Origin: Streptomyces qinzhouensis
Lineage (GTDB): Bacteria > Actinomycetota > Actinomycetes > Streptomycetales > Streptomycetaceae
DNA length: 64,000 nt
Assembly: GCF_007856155.1 (NCBI RefSeq)
Contig: NZ_CP042266.1
Span: forward strand, 4,774,001-4,838,000
Direction: 5' to 3'
In this document: positions 16,006 to 25,799 of the stretch, piece by piece
Position numbering within the stretch: the stretch's first letter is position 1
Layout of the letters: every line of letters starts with the position of its first letter
Notes under the pieces: generated by a model
Databases searched by the model: none
Told to the model about the DNA's origin: nothing
The model's input: only the letters and a program-made list of their open reading frames with translations
Program-made: the position numbers and the translations under genes

Positions 16006-17244
16006 CTACCCTCCCGCCCCGGCCCGCGCCGGCCGGCCGATCAGCATCGACGGAGCGCCGTCGACCCTGGTCAGAAAGACCGTCGCCGCGTTCGGGCCCT
16101 GCGGCTTCACCTTCCGCCGTACCTCCTCCGGCTCCACCGCCGACCCCCGCTTCTTCACCGTCAGCGAGCCCACCCCGCGCTCCCGCAGCAGCGCTTTCAG
16201 CTTCTTCAGGCCGAACGGGAGCACATCGGTGATCTCGTACGCCGTGGCCGACGGCAGCGGGCGCAGCTCGTCCGCCGTCACATAGGCGATCGTCGGGTCG
16301 ATCAGACCGCCGCCCGCGAGCCCGGCCGCGACCTCGGCGACCAGATGCGCGCGGATGACCGCGCCGTCCGGCTCGTAGAGATAGCGGCCGACCGGCCGGA
16401 CCGGCGGATCCGGCAGCCCCCGCCCGACCAGGGTGTACGCGGTCGACGGCCCGGTGCCGGACAGCAGGGTCGCGGCGACCCGGCCCGGCGCAGGATCCTC
16501 GGTACCGCGCCACAGCACCGCCTCCTTGACCTCGCCCTCGTACGAGATCCACTCCGCCGCGAAGTCCTCGGGGATCAGCTCGTGCGGGATCCCCGGAGCG
16601 ATCTTGAGCGCGGCGACCGGCCGGCCGCGGGCCGCTTCGATCGCCCAGGACAGCGGTGGTGAGTACGCCTCCGGATCGAAGATCCGGCCACGGCCGCCGC
16701 GGCGCGCGGGATCGGTGAAGACCGCGTCGTACGCCGAGGTGTCGATCTCCGTGACGTCCGCGCAGCGCACTTCGATCAGTTCACCGAGCCCGAGAGCGCC
16801 GGCGTTCGCGCGGACGGTGGCGGCGGTCAGCGGATCGCGGTCGACGGCCAGCACCCGGATGCCCGCCCGGGCCAGCGCGATCGCGTCACCGCCGATACCG
16901 CTGCACAGATCCGCGACGCTCCGGACGCCGAGGGCCGCCAGCCGGGCGGCGCGATGGGCCGCGACGGGCGCGCGGGTGGCCTGTTCGACGCCGTTCGGGG
17001 TGAAGAACATGCGGTACGCGTCCGCCGCGCCGAACTTGGCCACCGCCCGCTGCCGGAGCCTGGCCTGTCCGAGCGCGGCCGAGACCCGTTCCGCCGGGTG
17101 GTCGCGGCGCAGCCTGGTCGCCAGGGCCAGTTCCTCGGCGGGGTCGTGGTCGCGCAGCTCGTCGAGCAGGGCCCGGCCCTCGGGGGACAGCAGGGTGGCG
17201 AGGGGCTCGGGGAGCGGGGTGGCGGCGTCGTTCACCCGGCCCAT
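16006..17244 (-). CDS. Class I SAM-dependent methyltransferase with THUMP-like domain
   Basis: 412 aa. The SAM-binding motif VADLCSGIGGDAIALARAGIRVLAVDRDPLTA (motif I/II) is followed by IEVRCADVTEI, DAVFTDPARRGGRGRIFDPEAYSPPL (an NPPY/DPPR-like motif IV), then a C-terminal module with LPFGLKKLKALLRERGVGSLTVKKRG, typical of the THUMP-like domain appended to these proteins. Probably an RNA methyltransferase; target unknown. GTG at 17235 is an alternative start. Confidence 0.88.
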   Translation of the reverse strand: MGRVNDAATPLPEPLATLLSPEGRALLDELRDHDPAEELALATRLRRDHPAERVSAALGQARLRQRAVAKFGAADAYRMFFTPNGVEQATRAPVAAHRAARLAALGVRSVADLCSGIGGDAIALARAGIRVLAVDRDPLTAATVRANAGALGLGELIEVRCADVTEIDTSAYDAVFTDPARRGGRGRIFDPEAYSPPLSWAIEAARGRPVAALKIAPGIPHELIPEDFAAEWISYEGEVKEAVLWRGTEDPAPGRVAATLLSGTGPSTAYTLVGRGLPDPPVRPVGRYLYEPDGAVIRAHLVAEVAAGLAGGGLIDPTIAYVTADELRPLPSATAYEITDVLPFGLKKLKALLRERGVGSLTVKKRGSAVEPEEVRRKVKPQGPNAATVFLTRVDGAPSMLIGRPARAGAGG

Positions 17245-17384
17245 TGTGGGCCAGGTACCGGCCGGATATGGGCCAGGAGGGTCATGGACCGGCGGTGACG
17301 GCGGTGTCGTACGGATCCGGCGGAGCTGTGCTGCCAGGATTCAGCGCCATGCGGCTAGTACGACAAAACGGAAAGATGGCTGAA

Positions 17385-18362
17385 ATGGGTGCGTACGGGC
17401 GAAGGGTCACCCGGCGCTCTCCAGGGGCGCGCGGCGCACTGCGGGGGCGTGCGGTCGCCGCCGCGCTGCTCGCCGGTGTGCTCGGCTCCGCCTGCACCGT
17501 CCCCGGACCCGGGGAGCACGGCGGAGCCCAGCCCCACCCCGGCGCCCAGGCGGAGGCATCACAGCTCGAACGGGTGGAGAAGGACGCCCAGCGGGCCGGC
17601 CCCGCCGGATCCCGCGCCGCCTATGTGGACCAGGTCGAGAAGATCCAGAAGGCCCGGGCGGCCGCGATCGGCAGCTGGGGTCTCCAGAAGGTCCCGCTGC
17701 CCGCCCCGCAGCCGCCCGCGACGAAACCGTTCCTCAACACCCGCAAGGGCTTCGAGGTCGAGGGCGGGGCGGCCCTGCCGCCGGTCTTCACCACCGTGCC
17801 GGTGAAGGAGAAGATCGTCTTCCTGACGGTCGACGACGGGACCGAGAAGGACCCCGACTTCATCCGGATGATGAGCGAACTGAAGATCCCGTACAGCGCC
17901 TTCCTCAGCGACTACGTGATCAGCGACAACTACGGCTACTTCCGGCGGATGCAGGACGAGGGCGTCGCCCTCCACAACCACACCATCAACCACCGCTATA
18001 TGCCCGGACTCTCCTACGAGGACCAGAAGAAGGAGATCTGCGGACAGCAGGACAACCTCCAGCGGCTGTACGGCAAACGCCCGCCGCTGTTCCGGCCGCC
18101 GTACGGCAACTACAACGGGGACACCCTGCGGGCCGCGCAGGAGTGCGGCGTCAAGGCCGTGCCGCTGTGGGCCGCCGAGGCCTTCCCCGATCACATGGAG
18201 TGGCGCGAGTGGGACCGGGATCTCCACCCGGGCGACATCATCCTCACCCACTTCCGGGGGACAGGGGACTGGAAGGGTTCGATGCCCGACATGGTCCGCC
18301 AGGTGATGAAGACGGTCACGGACAAGGGGTACGCCGTCGCCCGGCTAGAGGACTACGTGTGA
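17385..18362 (+). CDS. Secreted polysaccharide deacetylase (NodB family)
   Basis: 325 aa from ATG 17385, chosen because GGAAAG lies 9 nt upstream; ATGs at 17349 and 17376 are in frame. A signal region RGRAVAAALLAGVLGSAC resembles a lipobox, though Gly replaces Leu at -3. The NodB domain runs from about residue 135: KIVFLTVDDG (motif 1, TVDDG instead of the usual TFDDG), HNHTINH (metal-binding His pair), RPPYGNYN (motif 3), then DIILTHF. Likely deacetylates cell-wall or surface glycans. It overlaps the next gene by 4 nt (GTGA). Confidence 0.9.
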   Translation: MGAYGRRVTRRSPGARGALRGRAVAAALLAGVLGSACTVPGPGEHGGAQPHPGAQAEASQLERVEKDAQRAGPAGSRAAYVDQVEKIQKARAAAIGSWGLQKVPLPAPQPPATKPFLNTRKGFEVEGGAALPPVFTTVPVKEKIVFLTVDDGTEKDPDFIRMMSELKIPYSAFLSDYVISDNYGYFRRMQDEGVALHNHTINHRYMPGLSYEDQKKEICGQQDNLQRLYGKRPPLFRPPYGNYNGDTLRAAQECGVKAVPLWAAEAFPDHMEWREWDRDLHPGDIILTHFRGTGDWKGSMPDMVRQVMKTVTDKGYAVARLEDYV

Positions 18363-18787
18363 GGCCGGGCGCGGCCGCGAAGCTCGCGGCCGTGCTGGTC
18401 ACGGGGGCGCTGCTGGGAGGCTCCGGCTGCGCGTCCCCGGCCGTCGACCCCATCGAACGGCTCGGGCGGCGGGCGGTCGGACCCGGGGAGACCCCCGCCG
18501 TCCCCGCGGCGGGCCCCCCGGGCGCACCGGCCGCGCCGGGTGCGCGGGGCGCGGTACCCGGGGCCGGCCGGGACCGGGCACCGGTACGTACCCCCGCCTC
18601 CGAAACCCCGCCCGCACCCGCCACCCACTCCTCCGCGCCTGCCGTCCGCGCGCCCGCATCCGCCTTCCGCGCCCCCGCCTTCCACACCCCCGCGCTCGCC
18701 GAACCGGCCACCCGTCTGCTGGACCGCCTCCACGGCGGCCGAAGCGCCGGAAACACGGGCGACGCGCTCCGCCGGCCCCGCCCCTGA
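18359..18787 (+). CDS. Small Ala/Pro-rich putative lipoprotein coupled to the deacetylase
   Basis: 142 aa from GTG 18359, which shares GTGA with the deacetylase stop. The N-terminus KLAAVLVTGALLGGSGCASPA has the form of a lipoprotein signal with Cys near residue 24. The rest is a low-complexity Pro/Ala/Arg stretch without a recognisable domain and ends at RRPRP. The overlap and signal support a real gene, but composition alone gives no function. groESL control elements begin 100 bp downstream. Confidence 0.6.
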   Translation: MRPGAAAKLAAVLVTGALLGGSGCASPAVDPIERLGRRAVGPGETPAVPAAGPPGAPAAPGARGAVPGAGRDRAPVRTPASETPPAPATHSSAPAVRAPASAFRAPAFHTPALAEPATRLLDRLHGGRSAGNTGDALRRPRP

Positions 18788-18889
18788 GACGTACCAAAGC
18801 CGCCCCGGGAAGAGGTGCCCACGAACGCCGACCGCGGCGACCCGGAGCCCGCACGCCGACACGCGACCGTTCCGCCGAGGGCGGACGCA

Positions 18890-18916
18890 TTGGCACTCCG
18901 CTTGACCGAGTGCTAA
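18890..18916 (+). promoter_or_regulatory. CIRCE operator 1 (HrcA site)
   Basis: TTGGCACTC-N9-GAGTGCTAA closely matches the CIRCE consensus TTAGCACTC-N9-GAGTGCTAA (one mismatch). It overlaps the -35 region of the groES promoter, so HrcA binding would block transcription until heat shock. Confidence 0.92.
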
Positions 18917-18929
18917 TCGCGGTCATAGT
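18902..18929 (+). promoter_or_regulatory. Probable HrdB-type promoter of groES-groEL1
   Basis: -35 TTGACC (18902-18907) lies in the spacer of CIRCE 1, and -10 CATAGT (18924-18929) follows 16 bp later. The expected start near 18936 abuts the second CIRCE. The layout matches other actinobacterial groESL promoters. Confidence 0.75.
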
Positions 18930-18936
18930 CTCAGGT

Positions 18937-18963
18937 CTGGCACTCCCCACTGGAGAGTGCCAA
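18937..18963 (+). promoter_or_regulatory. CIRCE operator 2 (HrcA site)
   Basis: CTGGCACTC-N9-GAGTGCCAA, two inverted 9-bp arms 20 bp after the first CIRCE. It would be contained in the 5' end of the transcript, where it can also fold as a hairpin. Two CIRCE sites imply tight HrcA repression. Confidence 0.9.
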
Positions 18964-19062
18964 CACAGCGACGGGCAGGTCCGGCACCCGCGACGACGGA
19001 TCCACCTGGTCGCCACCTCAGACAGTTAACCCCGTGAGATCTCCGAAGGGGGAGGTCGGATC

Positions 19063-19371
19063 GTGACGACCGCCAGCTCCAAGGTTGCCATCAAGCCGCT
19101 TGAGGACCGCATTGTGGTCCAGCCGCTCGACGCCGAGCAGACCACGGCCTCCGGCCTGGTCATCCCGGACACTGCGAAGGAGAAGCCCCAGGAGGGCGCC
19201 GTCCTCGCAGTCGGTCCGGGCCGCTTCGAGAACGGCGAGCGCCTGCCGCTCGACGTGAAGGTCGGCGACGTCGTGCTCTACAGCAAGTACGGCGGCACCG
19301 AGGTGAAGTACAACGGTGACGAGTACCTCGTCCTCTCGGCCCGCGACGTGCTCGCGATCGTCGAGAAGTAA
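19063..19371 (+). CDS. groES: Co-chaperonin GroES
   Basis: 102 aa, GTG start with GGGGGAGG upstream. Caps GroEL and helps substrate release. [47 protein letters not shown] contains the mobile loop, and [35 protein letters not shown] is the conserved C-terminal half. First gene of the CIRCE-controlled operon; 119 bp separate it from groEL1, and they contain a terminator-like hairpin. Confidence 0.97.
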   Translation: MTTASSKVAIKPLEDRIVVQPLDAEQTTASGLVIPDTAKEKPQEGAVLAVGPGRFENGERLPLDVKVGDVVLYSKYGGTEVKYNGDEYLVLSARDVLAIVEK

Positions 19372-19398
19372 GCCGAGCAGTCTCCGCTTGTTCTTGAT

Positions 19399-19455
19399 CT
19401 GCGCCCCTGGCCCCCGCTGACTTTCTCTGCACCGGGCGCTGGGGGCGCAGTTTTT
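19399..19455 (+). terminator. Terminator-like hairpin plus T5 between groES and groEL1
   Basis: CTGCGCCCC (19399-19407) pairs with GGGGCGCAG (19442-19450), and TTTTT follows at 19451-19455, a rare U tract in this genome. The loop is long (34 nt), so it may work as a partial terminator or processing site that lowers groEL1 relative to groES. Confidence 0.65.
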
Positions 19456-19472
19456 CGCAGTACGTCTCATGA

Positions 19473-21113
<1,641 letters not shown>

Positions 21114-21124
21114 TTTTTTTAAGT

Positions 21125-21360
21125 CTCGGTTCGCCTCCGGGGTGCTTTAGCAGATTTCTTCAGTCGATCGTGCTCGGTCGCTCGTTCCTCGCGACCTGCG
21201 CGCGTTCTCCCTCCAGAAATCCGCGCACCCCTTCGGCTCACTCGCCGGTCCTTCGGGTCGAGCGGGTACTGAGCAGTGGACCCATGGGTTCCTGGGCGGG
21301 ACGGAACGGGATGTATTCCTTCCGCTCACCAGGGCAGACCGGTCCTGAGCAGTGACCCTT
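21125..21360 (+). repeat. Dispersed 3'-UTR repeat, copy A (downstream of groEL1)
   Basis: The 86-bp core at 21125-21210 differs from copies at 30624-30709 (complement) and 34149-34234 at only one or two positions each. It starts 11 nt after the groEL1 stop, in sense orientation. A hairpin GGTCGC (21176-21181) / GCGACC (21191-21196) is conserved. The less conserved tail continues through CTTCGGCTCACTCGCCGGTC and two GAGCAGTG-containing units near 21271 and 21347. The translated reading frames are not credible proteins. Confidence 0.9.
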
Positions 21361-21372
21361 TGGTCCTTGGGC

Positions 21373-21403
21373 GGGCCCGATCCGGTAATGCCGGGTCGGG
21401 CCC
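21373..21403. terminator. Bidirectional terminator between groEL1 and the dehydrogenase gene
   Basis: 13-bp stem: GGGCCCGA (21373-21380) with TCGGGCCC (21396-21403), continued by CCGG/CCGG around the loop TAATG, followed on the plus strand by GTTCTTGT. It lies 15 bp before the stop codon of the convergent gene. Confidence 0.8.
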
Positions 21404-21417
21404 GTTCTTGTATGCCC

Positions 21418-22539
21418 CTACGCCGAACGGTTCAGGGAATCCCTCGTTACCGGCTCCGCGAACGGCAGACCCTTCGCATACCGCTCCAGCTCGTCCAGGG
21501 CCAGATCCGCCAAGCGGTGGAGTTCGGTACCCAGGGAGCCCGCCAGATGCGGGGTCAGCAGAACATTCGGCAGGGAGTAGAGCGGGGAATCCGGCGGCGG
21601 AACCTCCGGCTCGGTGACATCCAGCACCGCGTACAGCCGCCCCGACACCAACTCCCGCACCAGCGCGGGCCCCTCGACCAGGGAACCGCGGGCCGTGTTG
21701 ATCAGCGTGGCGCCGTCCGGCAGCAGCGCGAGCCGGCGGGCATCGAGCAGATGACGCGTCTCGGGCAACTCCGGCGCATGGACGGAGACGGTATCGCTCC
21801 GGGCGCACAACTCGTCCAAACCCACCTGGACCGCACCCGGCGGCGCGGCCGTGTACGGGTCGTACAGCAGGACGTCCAGATCGAAGGGGCGTAGCAGCTC
21901 CACCACCCGGCGGCCGGTCCGGGACGCTCCGACGATGCCGACCGTACGGCGATGATTGCCCGCCCCGGCCAGTTCGGCGCCCCAGTCGTGGGCGGCCCGC
22001 AGCCGCGCGTACCGCCGGGCCGACGAGAGGACCCGCTTCCCCGCGAACAGGATCGCGGCCAGCGTGTACTCCGCGACCGGGACGGCATTGGCCGACGCCG
22101 CCGACGACACCACGATGCCCCGCTCCCAGCAGGCGTCCGTGAGATGCCCCTTCACCGAACCGGCGGCATGCACCACCGCCCGCAGCCCCGGCGCCGCGGC
22201 CAGCGCCCCGGCATCGAGCACCGGCGCGCCCCAGCAGGTCAGCAGCACCTCGGCGGTGGCCAGAGCATCCCGTACCGCGGGCGACGGGTTCCGCAGATCA
22301 TGGGCGACCAGGTCCGGATCGGTGCGGGCGAGAGCGGTCAGCCGGGCCCGGTGCGGTCCGGCGAAAAGCCGCCCGGCGACCTCCGGTCCCATGGCCAGCA
22401 GCACCCGCGGCCGGGCCGCGGCCGGACGGCCCGCCCGTACCACCGGATCCCCGCCGCCGTCCGGCCGGCCTCCGGCCCTCGGGGGACCCCCGCCGTCGCC
22501 GGTCCGCCGTGGGACCCCGTCCCGCCCCGTACCGTCCAC
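21418..22539 (-). CDS. D-isomer-specific 2-hydroxyacid dehydrogenase family protein
   Basis: 373 aa, GTG at 22539. NAD-binding fold HRRTVGIVGASRTGRRVVELL, and the catalytic set is present: Arg in LINTARGSLVEG, Glu in DVTEPEVPPPDSPL and His in LLTPHLAGSLG. The glycine-rich loop reads GASRTGRRV rather than G-x-G-x-x-G, which may reduce nucleotide binding. Substrate unknown. A Gly/Arg-rich N-terminal extension of about 40 residues may be spurious; ATG 22401 (MGPEVAG) is an alternative. Same strand as the SDR and MOSC genes. Confidence 0.85.
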   Translation of the reverse strand: MDGTGRDGVPRRTGDGGGPPRAGGRPDGGGDPVVRAGRPAAARPRVLLAMGPEVAGRLFAGPHRARLTALARTDPDLVAHDLRNPSPAVRDALATAEVLLTCWGAPVLDAGALAAAPGLRAVVHAAGSVKGHLTDACWERGIVVSSAASANAVPVAEYTLAAILFAGKRVLSSARRYARLRAAHDWGAELAGAGNHRRTVGIVGASRTGRRVVELLRPFDLDVLLYDPYTAAPPGAVQVGLDELCARSDTVSVHAPELPETRHLLDARRLALLPDGATLINTARGSLVEGPALVRELVSGRLYAVLDVTEPEVPPPDSPLYSLPNVLLTPHLAGSLGTELHRLADLALDELERYAKGLPFAEPVTRDSLNRSA

Positions 22540-22575
22540 GCCGACCGCCCTCCTGCCTCCGCCGGGGCCCGCGGC

Positions 22576-23349
22576 CTACCGCGGCCCGTACTTGCGCCCC
22601 GTCCTCGACGTGACACCACCCAGCAGCCCGCGCGGCGCCAGCTTCACCACACCCATCAGCGCCTTGTACCGCGGGTCCGGGATCGACACCGTCTTGCCGC
22701 GGGCCAGATCGGCGAGGGCCGCCGCCACCAGCTTGTCCGCGTCGAGCCACATCCACCCCGGGATGTTCTCCGTCCCCATCCCGGCCCGCTCATGGAACTC
22801 GGTGCGGACGAAACCGGGGCAGAGCGCCATCAGCCGTACACCCGTACCCGCCAGGTCCCGGGCCGCGCCCTGGGTGAACTGGACCACCCACGCCTTGGAC
22901 GCACCATAGGTGCCCCGGGGCACGAAGGCCGCCACCGACGCCACATTGACCACACCGCCCCTGCCCCGCTCCCGCATCGGCCCCACCGCCGCCGAGGTCA
23001 GCCGCAGCACCGCCTCGCAGTGCACCTTCAGCATCGTCAGCTCATCGGCCATGGAGACTTCGAGGAACCGGCCCTTGTTGCCGAAGCCCGCATTGTTGAT
23101 CAGCAGGTCCACCGCGTTCCTGCGGTCGCCGAGCCGCCGTTCGACGGCCGCGATGCCGTCCTCCGCCGACAGATCGGCGGTCAGCACCTCCGCCTCGATA
23201 CCGTGCCGGTCGTGCAATTCGGTGGCCTGCGCCCGGAGCCGGTCGGTGGAGCGGGCCACCAGGACCAGATCATGCCCGTCGGCGGCGAGCCGGCGGGCGA
23301 ACGCGGCGCCGATGCCGGCCGTCGCGCCCGTAATCAGTGCGGTCGTCAT
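22576..23349 (-). CDS. Short-chain dehydrogenase/reductase
   Basis: 257 aa from ATG 23349 (MTTALITGATAGIG); GTG 23358 is possible. Rossmann motif TGATAGIGAAFA, structural LLINNAG, catalytic Ser in VVNVASVAAF, and YGASK (Tyr and Lys). The C-terminal part has FVRTEFHERAG and WMWLDADKLVAAAL, common in the SDR subgroup with a membrane-associated C-terminus. Substrate unknown. It lies between the MOSC gene (60 nt upstream) and the dehydrogenase gene (36 nt downstream), so the three may be one operon. Confidence 0.88.
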   Translation of the reverse strand: MTTALITGATAGIGAAFARRLAADGHDLVLVARSTDRLRAQATELHDRHGIEAEVLTADLSAEDGIAAVERRLGDRRNAVDLLINNAGFGNKGRFLEVSMADELTMLKVHCEAVLRLTSAAVGPMRERGRGGVVNVASVAAFVPRGTYGASKAWVVQFTQGAARDLAGTGVRLMALCPGFVRTEFHERAGMGTENIPGWMWLDADKLVAAALADLARGKTVSIPDPRYKALMGVVKLAPRGLLGGVTSRTGRKYGPR

Positions 23350-23409
23350 AAGCGGCACGTTAGTGCCCCGGAGGGGGTACGGGCGTACGCGCCCGCACCG
23401 TCCGCTGCC

Positions 23410-24111
23410 TCAGCCGGCCGCGCGTACCGCGCTCTGCTTGCTCAGATACTCCTCGGCCTTGCTCACCAGCACCGGGTTGAGCGCGTCCCCCGCCGCCAGC
23501 AGCGAAGGCAGCAGATCCCGTTCGGTGCTCGCCGCGCGGAACGCCATACCGACCGTGACCTCGTGATCCGGCCGGTGCACGATCTCCACCGGATCGCCCG
23601 CCCGGATCTCCCCGGGCTCTATGACCTTCAGATAGGCGCCGGGCTCCGCCCGCTGGGTGAACCGCTTGAGCCAGCCCTTCTCGGGCAGCCCCAGCTCACC
23701 GAGCCAGCCCGCGAAGGTACGACAGGGGATACGGCCACTGGTCACCTCCAGCACCACCCGCTCGCCGATCCGCCAGCGCTCCCCGATCCGGGCGCCGCTG
23801 ACGTCCAGACCGAGTGTGGTGAGGTTCTCGCCGAACGAACCGTTGGCGATCGGCCGCCCCAGCTCCCGCTCCCAGAAATCCAGGTCCTCGCGGGCGAAGG
23901 CGTACACCGCCTGATGAGTGCCGCCGTGGTGCACCGTGTCACGGACCAGGTCCCCGGCCACCCCACTGCCGTTCTCACCGGCGGGGGCACCCGGATCCGC
24001 CACCAGGACCGGCCCCTCGACCGGCCGCTTGTCGATTCCGGTGACCCCGCCGGGGGTGTTGGTGTAGTCGACGTACTTGGGACGGCCCACATTCACGGTC
24101 AGCAGCTTCAT
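23410..24111 (-). CDS. MOSC domain protein (YiiM-like)
   Basis: 233 aa. VRDTVHHGGTHQAVYAFAREDLDFWERELG, GSFGENLTTLGLDVSGARIGERWRIG and RIPCRTFAGWLG are the MOSC hallmarks, with the invariant Cys in IPCRTF proposed to handle sulphur or molybdenum-cofactor chemistry; YiiM relatives reduce N-hydroxylated bases. The C-terminal EVTVGMAFRAASTERDLLPSLL matches the 3-alpha tail found in YiiM-type proteins. Divergent from the LysR gene across 80 bp. Confidence 0.9.
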   Translation of the reverse strand: MKLLTVNVGRPKYVDYTNTPGGVTGIDKRPVEGPVLVADPGAPAGENGSGVAGDLVRDTVHHGGTHQAVYAFAREDLDFWERELGRPIANGSFGENLTTLGLDVSGARIGERWRIGERVVLEVTSGRIPCRTFAGWLGELGLPEKGWLKRFTQRAEPGAYLKVIEPGEIRAGDPVEIVHRPDHEVTVGMAFRAASTERDLLPSLLAAGDALNPVLVSKAEEYLSKQSAVRAAG

Positions 24112-24191
24112 GGACCAACGCTAAACCCCACAGCCCCAAAGCTTCCAGGGAGTAAGTCGCCTCGGACCCAAGAATCTCTTATATTCAAGGG

Positions 24192-25118
24192 ATGATCGAG
24201 GCCCGTCATCTCCGAGTCCTGCGCGCGGTGGCCACCACCGGCTCCTTCTCCGCGGCGGCCCGCGCCCTGGGCTGCACCCAGCCCGCGGTGAGCCAGCAGA
24301 TGAAGGCCCTGGAGACCTCGGCGGGCACCCCGCTGCTGATCCGTACCGGCCGTGAGATGCGGCTGACCCAGGCCGGCGAGGCGCTGGTCCGCCATGCCGC
24401 GGGCATCCTCGCGGGGCTCACCGCCGCCGAGGAGGAGGTCGCCGCCATCGCGGGGCTGCGGGCCGGGCGGGTACGGCTGGTCTCGTTCCCCAGCGGCAGC
24501 TCGACCCTGGTGCCCACCGCGCTGGCCGCGCTCCGGGCGGCGCATCCCGGCACCCGGGTCTCCCTCGTGGACGCGGAACCGCCGCGTTCGGTGGAGATGC
24601 TGCGCGAGGGTGACTGCGATGTGGCACTGGCCTTCCGCTACGGCGACCGGGACGGGGCGGCCGGCACCGGGGACCCCGCGGGTCCGGACGCCGAATGGGA
24701 CGATCTGGTGGTCCGCCCCCTCCTCTCGGACCGGCTCGTCGGACTGGTCCCGGAAGGGCACCGCCTCGCCGGAGCCGGCACGGTCGCCATCGGGGACCTC
24801 GCCGAGGACCCGTGGATCGCGGGCTGTCCCCGCTGCCGCCGTCAGCTGGTCGACGTCTGCGAGAGCGCGGGCTTCACCCCCCGTATCGACTTCGCGACCG
24901 ACGACTATCCGGCCGTCGCCGGGCTGGTGGGCGCGGGACTGGGCGTCGCCGTCCTGCCCGAGCTGGCGCTGGAGTCGGTACGGGCCAGGGGCGCCGTCAC
25001 GGTCGCGCTCGCGCCGCGGGTGGAGCGGGAGATCGTCGCCCTCACCCTGCCCGATCTTTCGCAGGTGCCCGCCGTGGCGGCCACCCTGGACCAGCTCACC
25101 CTGGCCGCCGCCCGCTGA
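24192..25118 (+). CDS. LysR-family transcriptional regulator
   Basis: 308 aa. N-terminal winged HTH: MIEARHLRVLRAVATTGSFSAAARALGCTQPAVSQQMKALE. The effector-binding region has VRLVSFPSGSSTLVPTALAALR and a CPRCRRQLVDVC cysteine cluster (near residues 216-225), unusual for this family and a possible metal or redox site. Divergently transcribed from the MOSC gene; GAAT-N7-ATTC (24173-24187) in the gap could be part of its operator. The likely target is the MOSC-SDR-dehydrogenase set (inference from divergence). Confidence 0.92.
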   Translation: MIEARHLRVLRAVATTGSFSAAARALGCTQPAVSQQMKALETSAGTPLLIRTGREMRLTQAGEALVRHAAGILAGLTAAEEEVAAIAGLRAGRVRLVSFPSGSSTLVPTALAALRAAHPGTRVSLVDAEPPRSVEMLREGDCDVALAFRYGDRDGAAGTGDPAGPDAEWDDLVVRPLLSDRLVGLVPEGHRLAGAGTVAIGDLAEDPWIAGCPRCRRQLVDVCESAGFTPRIDFATDDYPAVAGLVGAGLGVAVLPELALESVRARGAVTVALAPRVEREIVALTLPDLSQVPAVAATLDQLTLAAAR

Positions 25119-25193
25119 GCGGCCCGCCCGGTGCGTCCGGGCATACGGGTGCCCTTAGGGAAACGTTTCTTCGGTAGCCGGATGCGGTACGGG

Positions 25194-25541
25194 TCAATGC
25201 CGCGCCGCCGCCCCCGGTGCCCCGCTCGCGGTGCCCGCGCCGCTGGTCGCCGGGACCAGCCGGTGCCGCGCCCGGCCCATCAGCTCCTCGCGTTCGTCCT
25301 CGGTCAGCCCGCCCCAGACGCCGTACGGCTCCCGCACCGCCAGGGCGTGCGCCGCGCACTGCGCGCGGACCGGGCACCGCATGCACACCTCTTTCGCGGA
25401 ATTCTCCCGCGCGCTCCGGGCGGCACCCCGCTCGCCCTCGGGATGGAAGAAGAGGGAACTGTCCACCCCGCGGCAGGCGGCGAGGAGCTGCCAGTCCCAC
25501 AAGTCGGCGTTCGGTCCGGGAAGGCGGGAGAAATCTGCCAT
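25194..25541 (-). CDS. WhiB-family iron-sulphur regulator (Wbl)
   Basis: 115 aa from ATG 25541 with AAGGGG upstream. Four Cys ligands for a 4Fe-4S cluster: LLAACRG, then CMRCPVRAQC (C-x2-C-x5-C), followed by the G(V/I)WGG turn in EPYGVWGGLTEDEREEL and a basic segment MGRARHRLV. Wbl proteins act with the principal sigma factor to control development or stress genes. Divergent from bldM over 418 bp; conserved side by side with bldM in Streptomyces. I do not assign a wbl letter. Confidence 0.93.
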   Translation of the reverse strand: MADFSRLPGPNADLWDWQLLAACRGVDSSLFFHPEGERGAARSARENSAKEVCMRCPVRAQCAAHALAVREPYGVWGGLTEDEREELMGRARHRLVPATSGAGTASGAPGAAARH

Positions 25542-25641
25542 GGCTTGCCCCTTGAATCCGTGCTCAGTGGGTCCGGTCGGGTCGTGCGGGCGAGGAGCTG
25601 TGCCCGCGCCGCATCGATGTACGCACCATGTCTCACGACCG

Positions 25642-25666
25642 TACATCTACTATCTAAGTAGATGTA
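25642..25666. promoter_or_regulatory. Inverted repeat TACATCTAC-N7-GTAGATGTA in AT-rich wbl-bldM gap
   Basis: Perfect 9-bp arms 25642-25650 and 25658-25666 with a 7-bp spacer, in a roughly 100-bp AT-rich patch (about 25640-25740) that stands out in this GC-rich sequence. It is about 100 bp upstream of the wbl start. It fits the size of an operator; the protein that binds it cannot be told from sequence. Confidence 0.6.
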
Positions 25667-25799
25667 AATATGATTCATTGGGAATCTTGCCCCAGACACT
25701 ATCCAAAGTGAAGAAAAAGCATCTAAATGGGGCATAGCTTTCAGGTAAACCCCGCCGCCGCGCGGTCTCGCAGGGAGTGCCGAAGAGGTTCCGGGAACC

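Noticed and set aside
17349..17384. Longer starts (17349, 17376) for the polysaccharide deacetylase
   Set aside because: GGAAAG lies at proper distance only from ATG 17385, which also gives a compact signal sequence.
21170..21355. Reading frames inside the dispersed repeat (VLGRSFLATCARSPSR...), seen in all three copies
   Set aside because: They appear because the DNA is repeated. There is no consistent start or ribosome-binding site, the ends differ among copies, and their placement right after stop codons fits a non-coding element.
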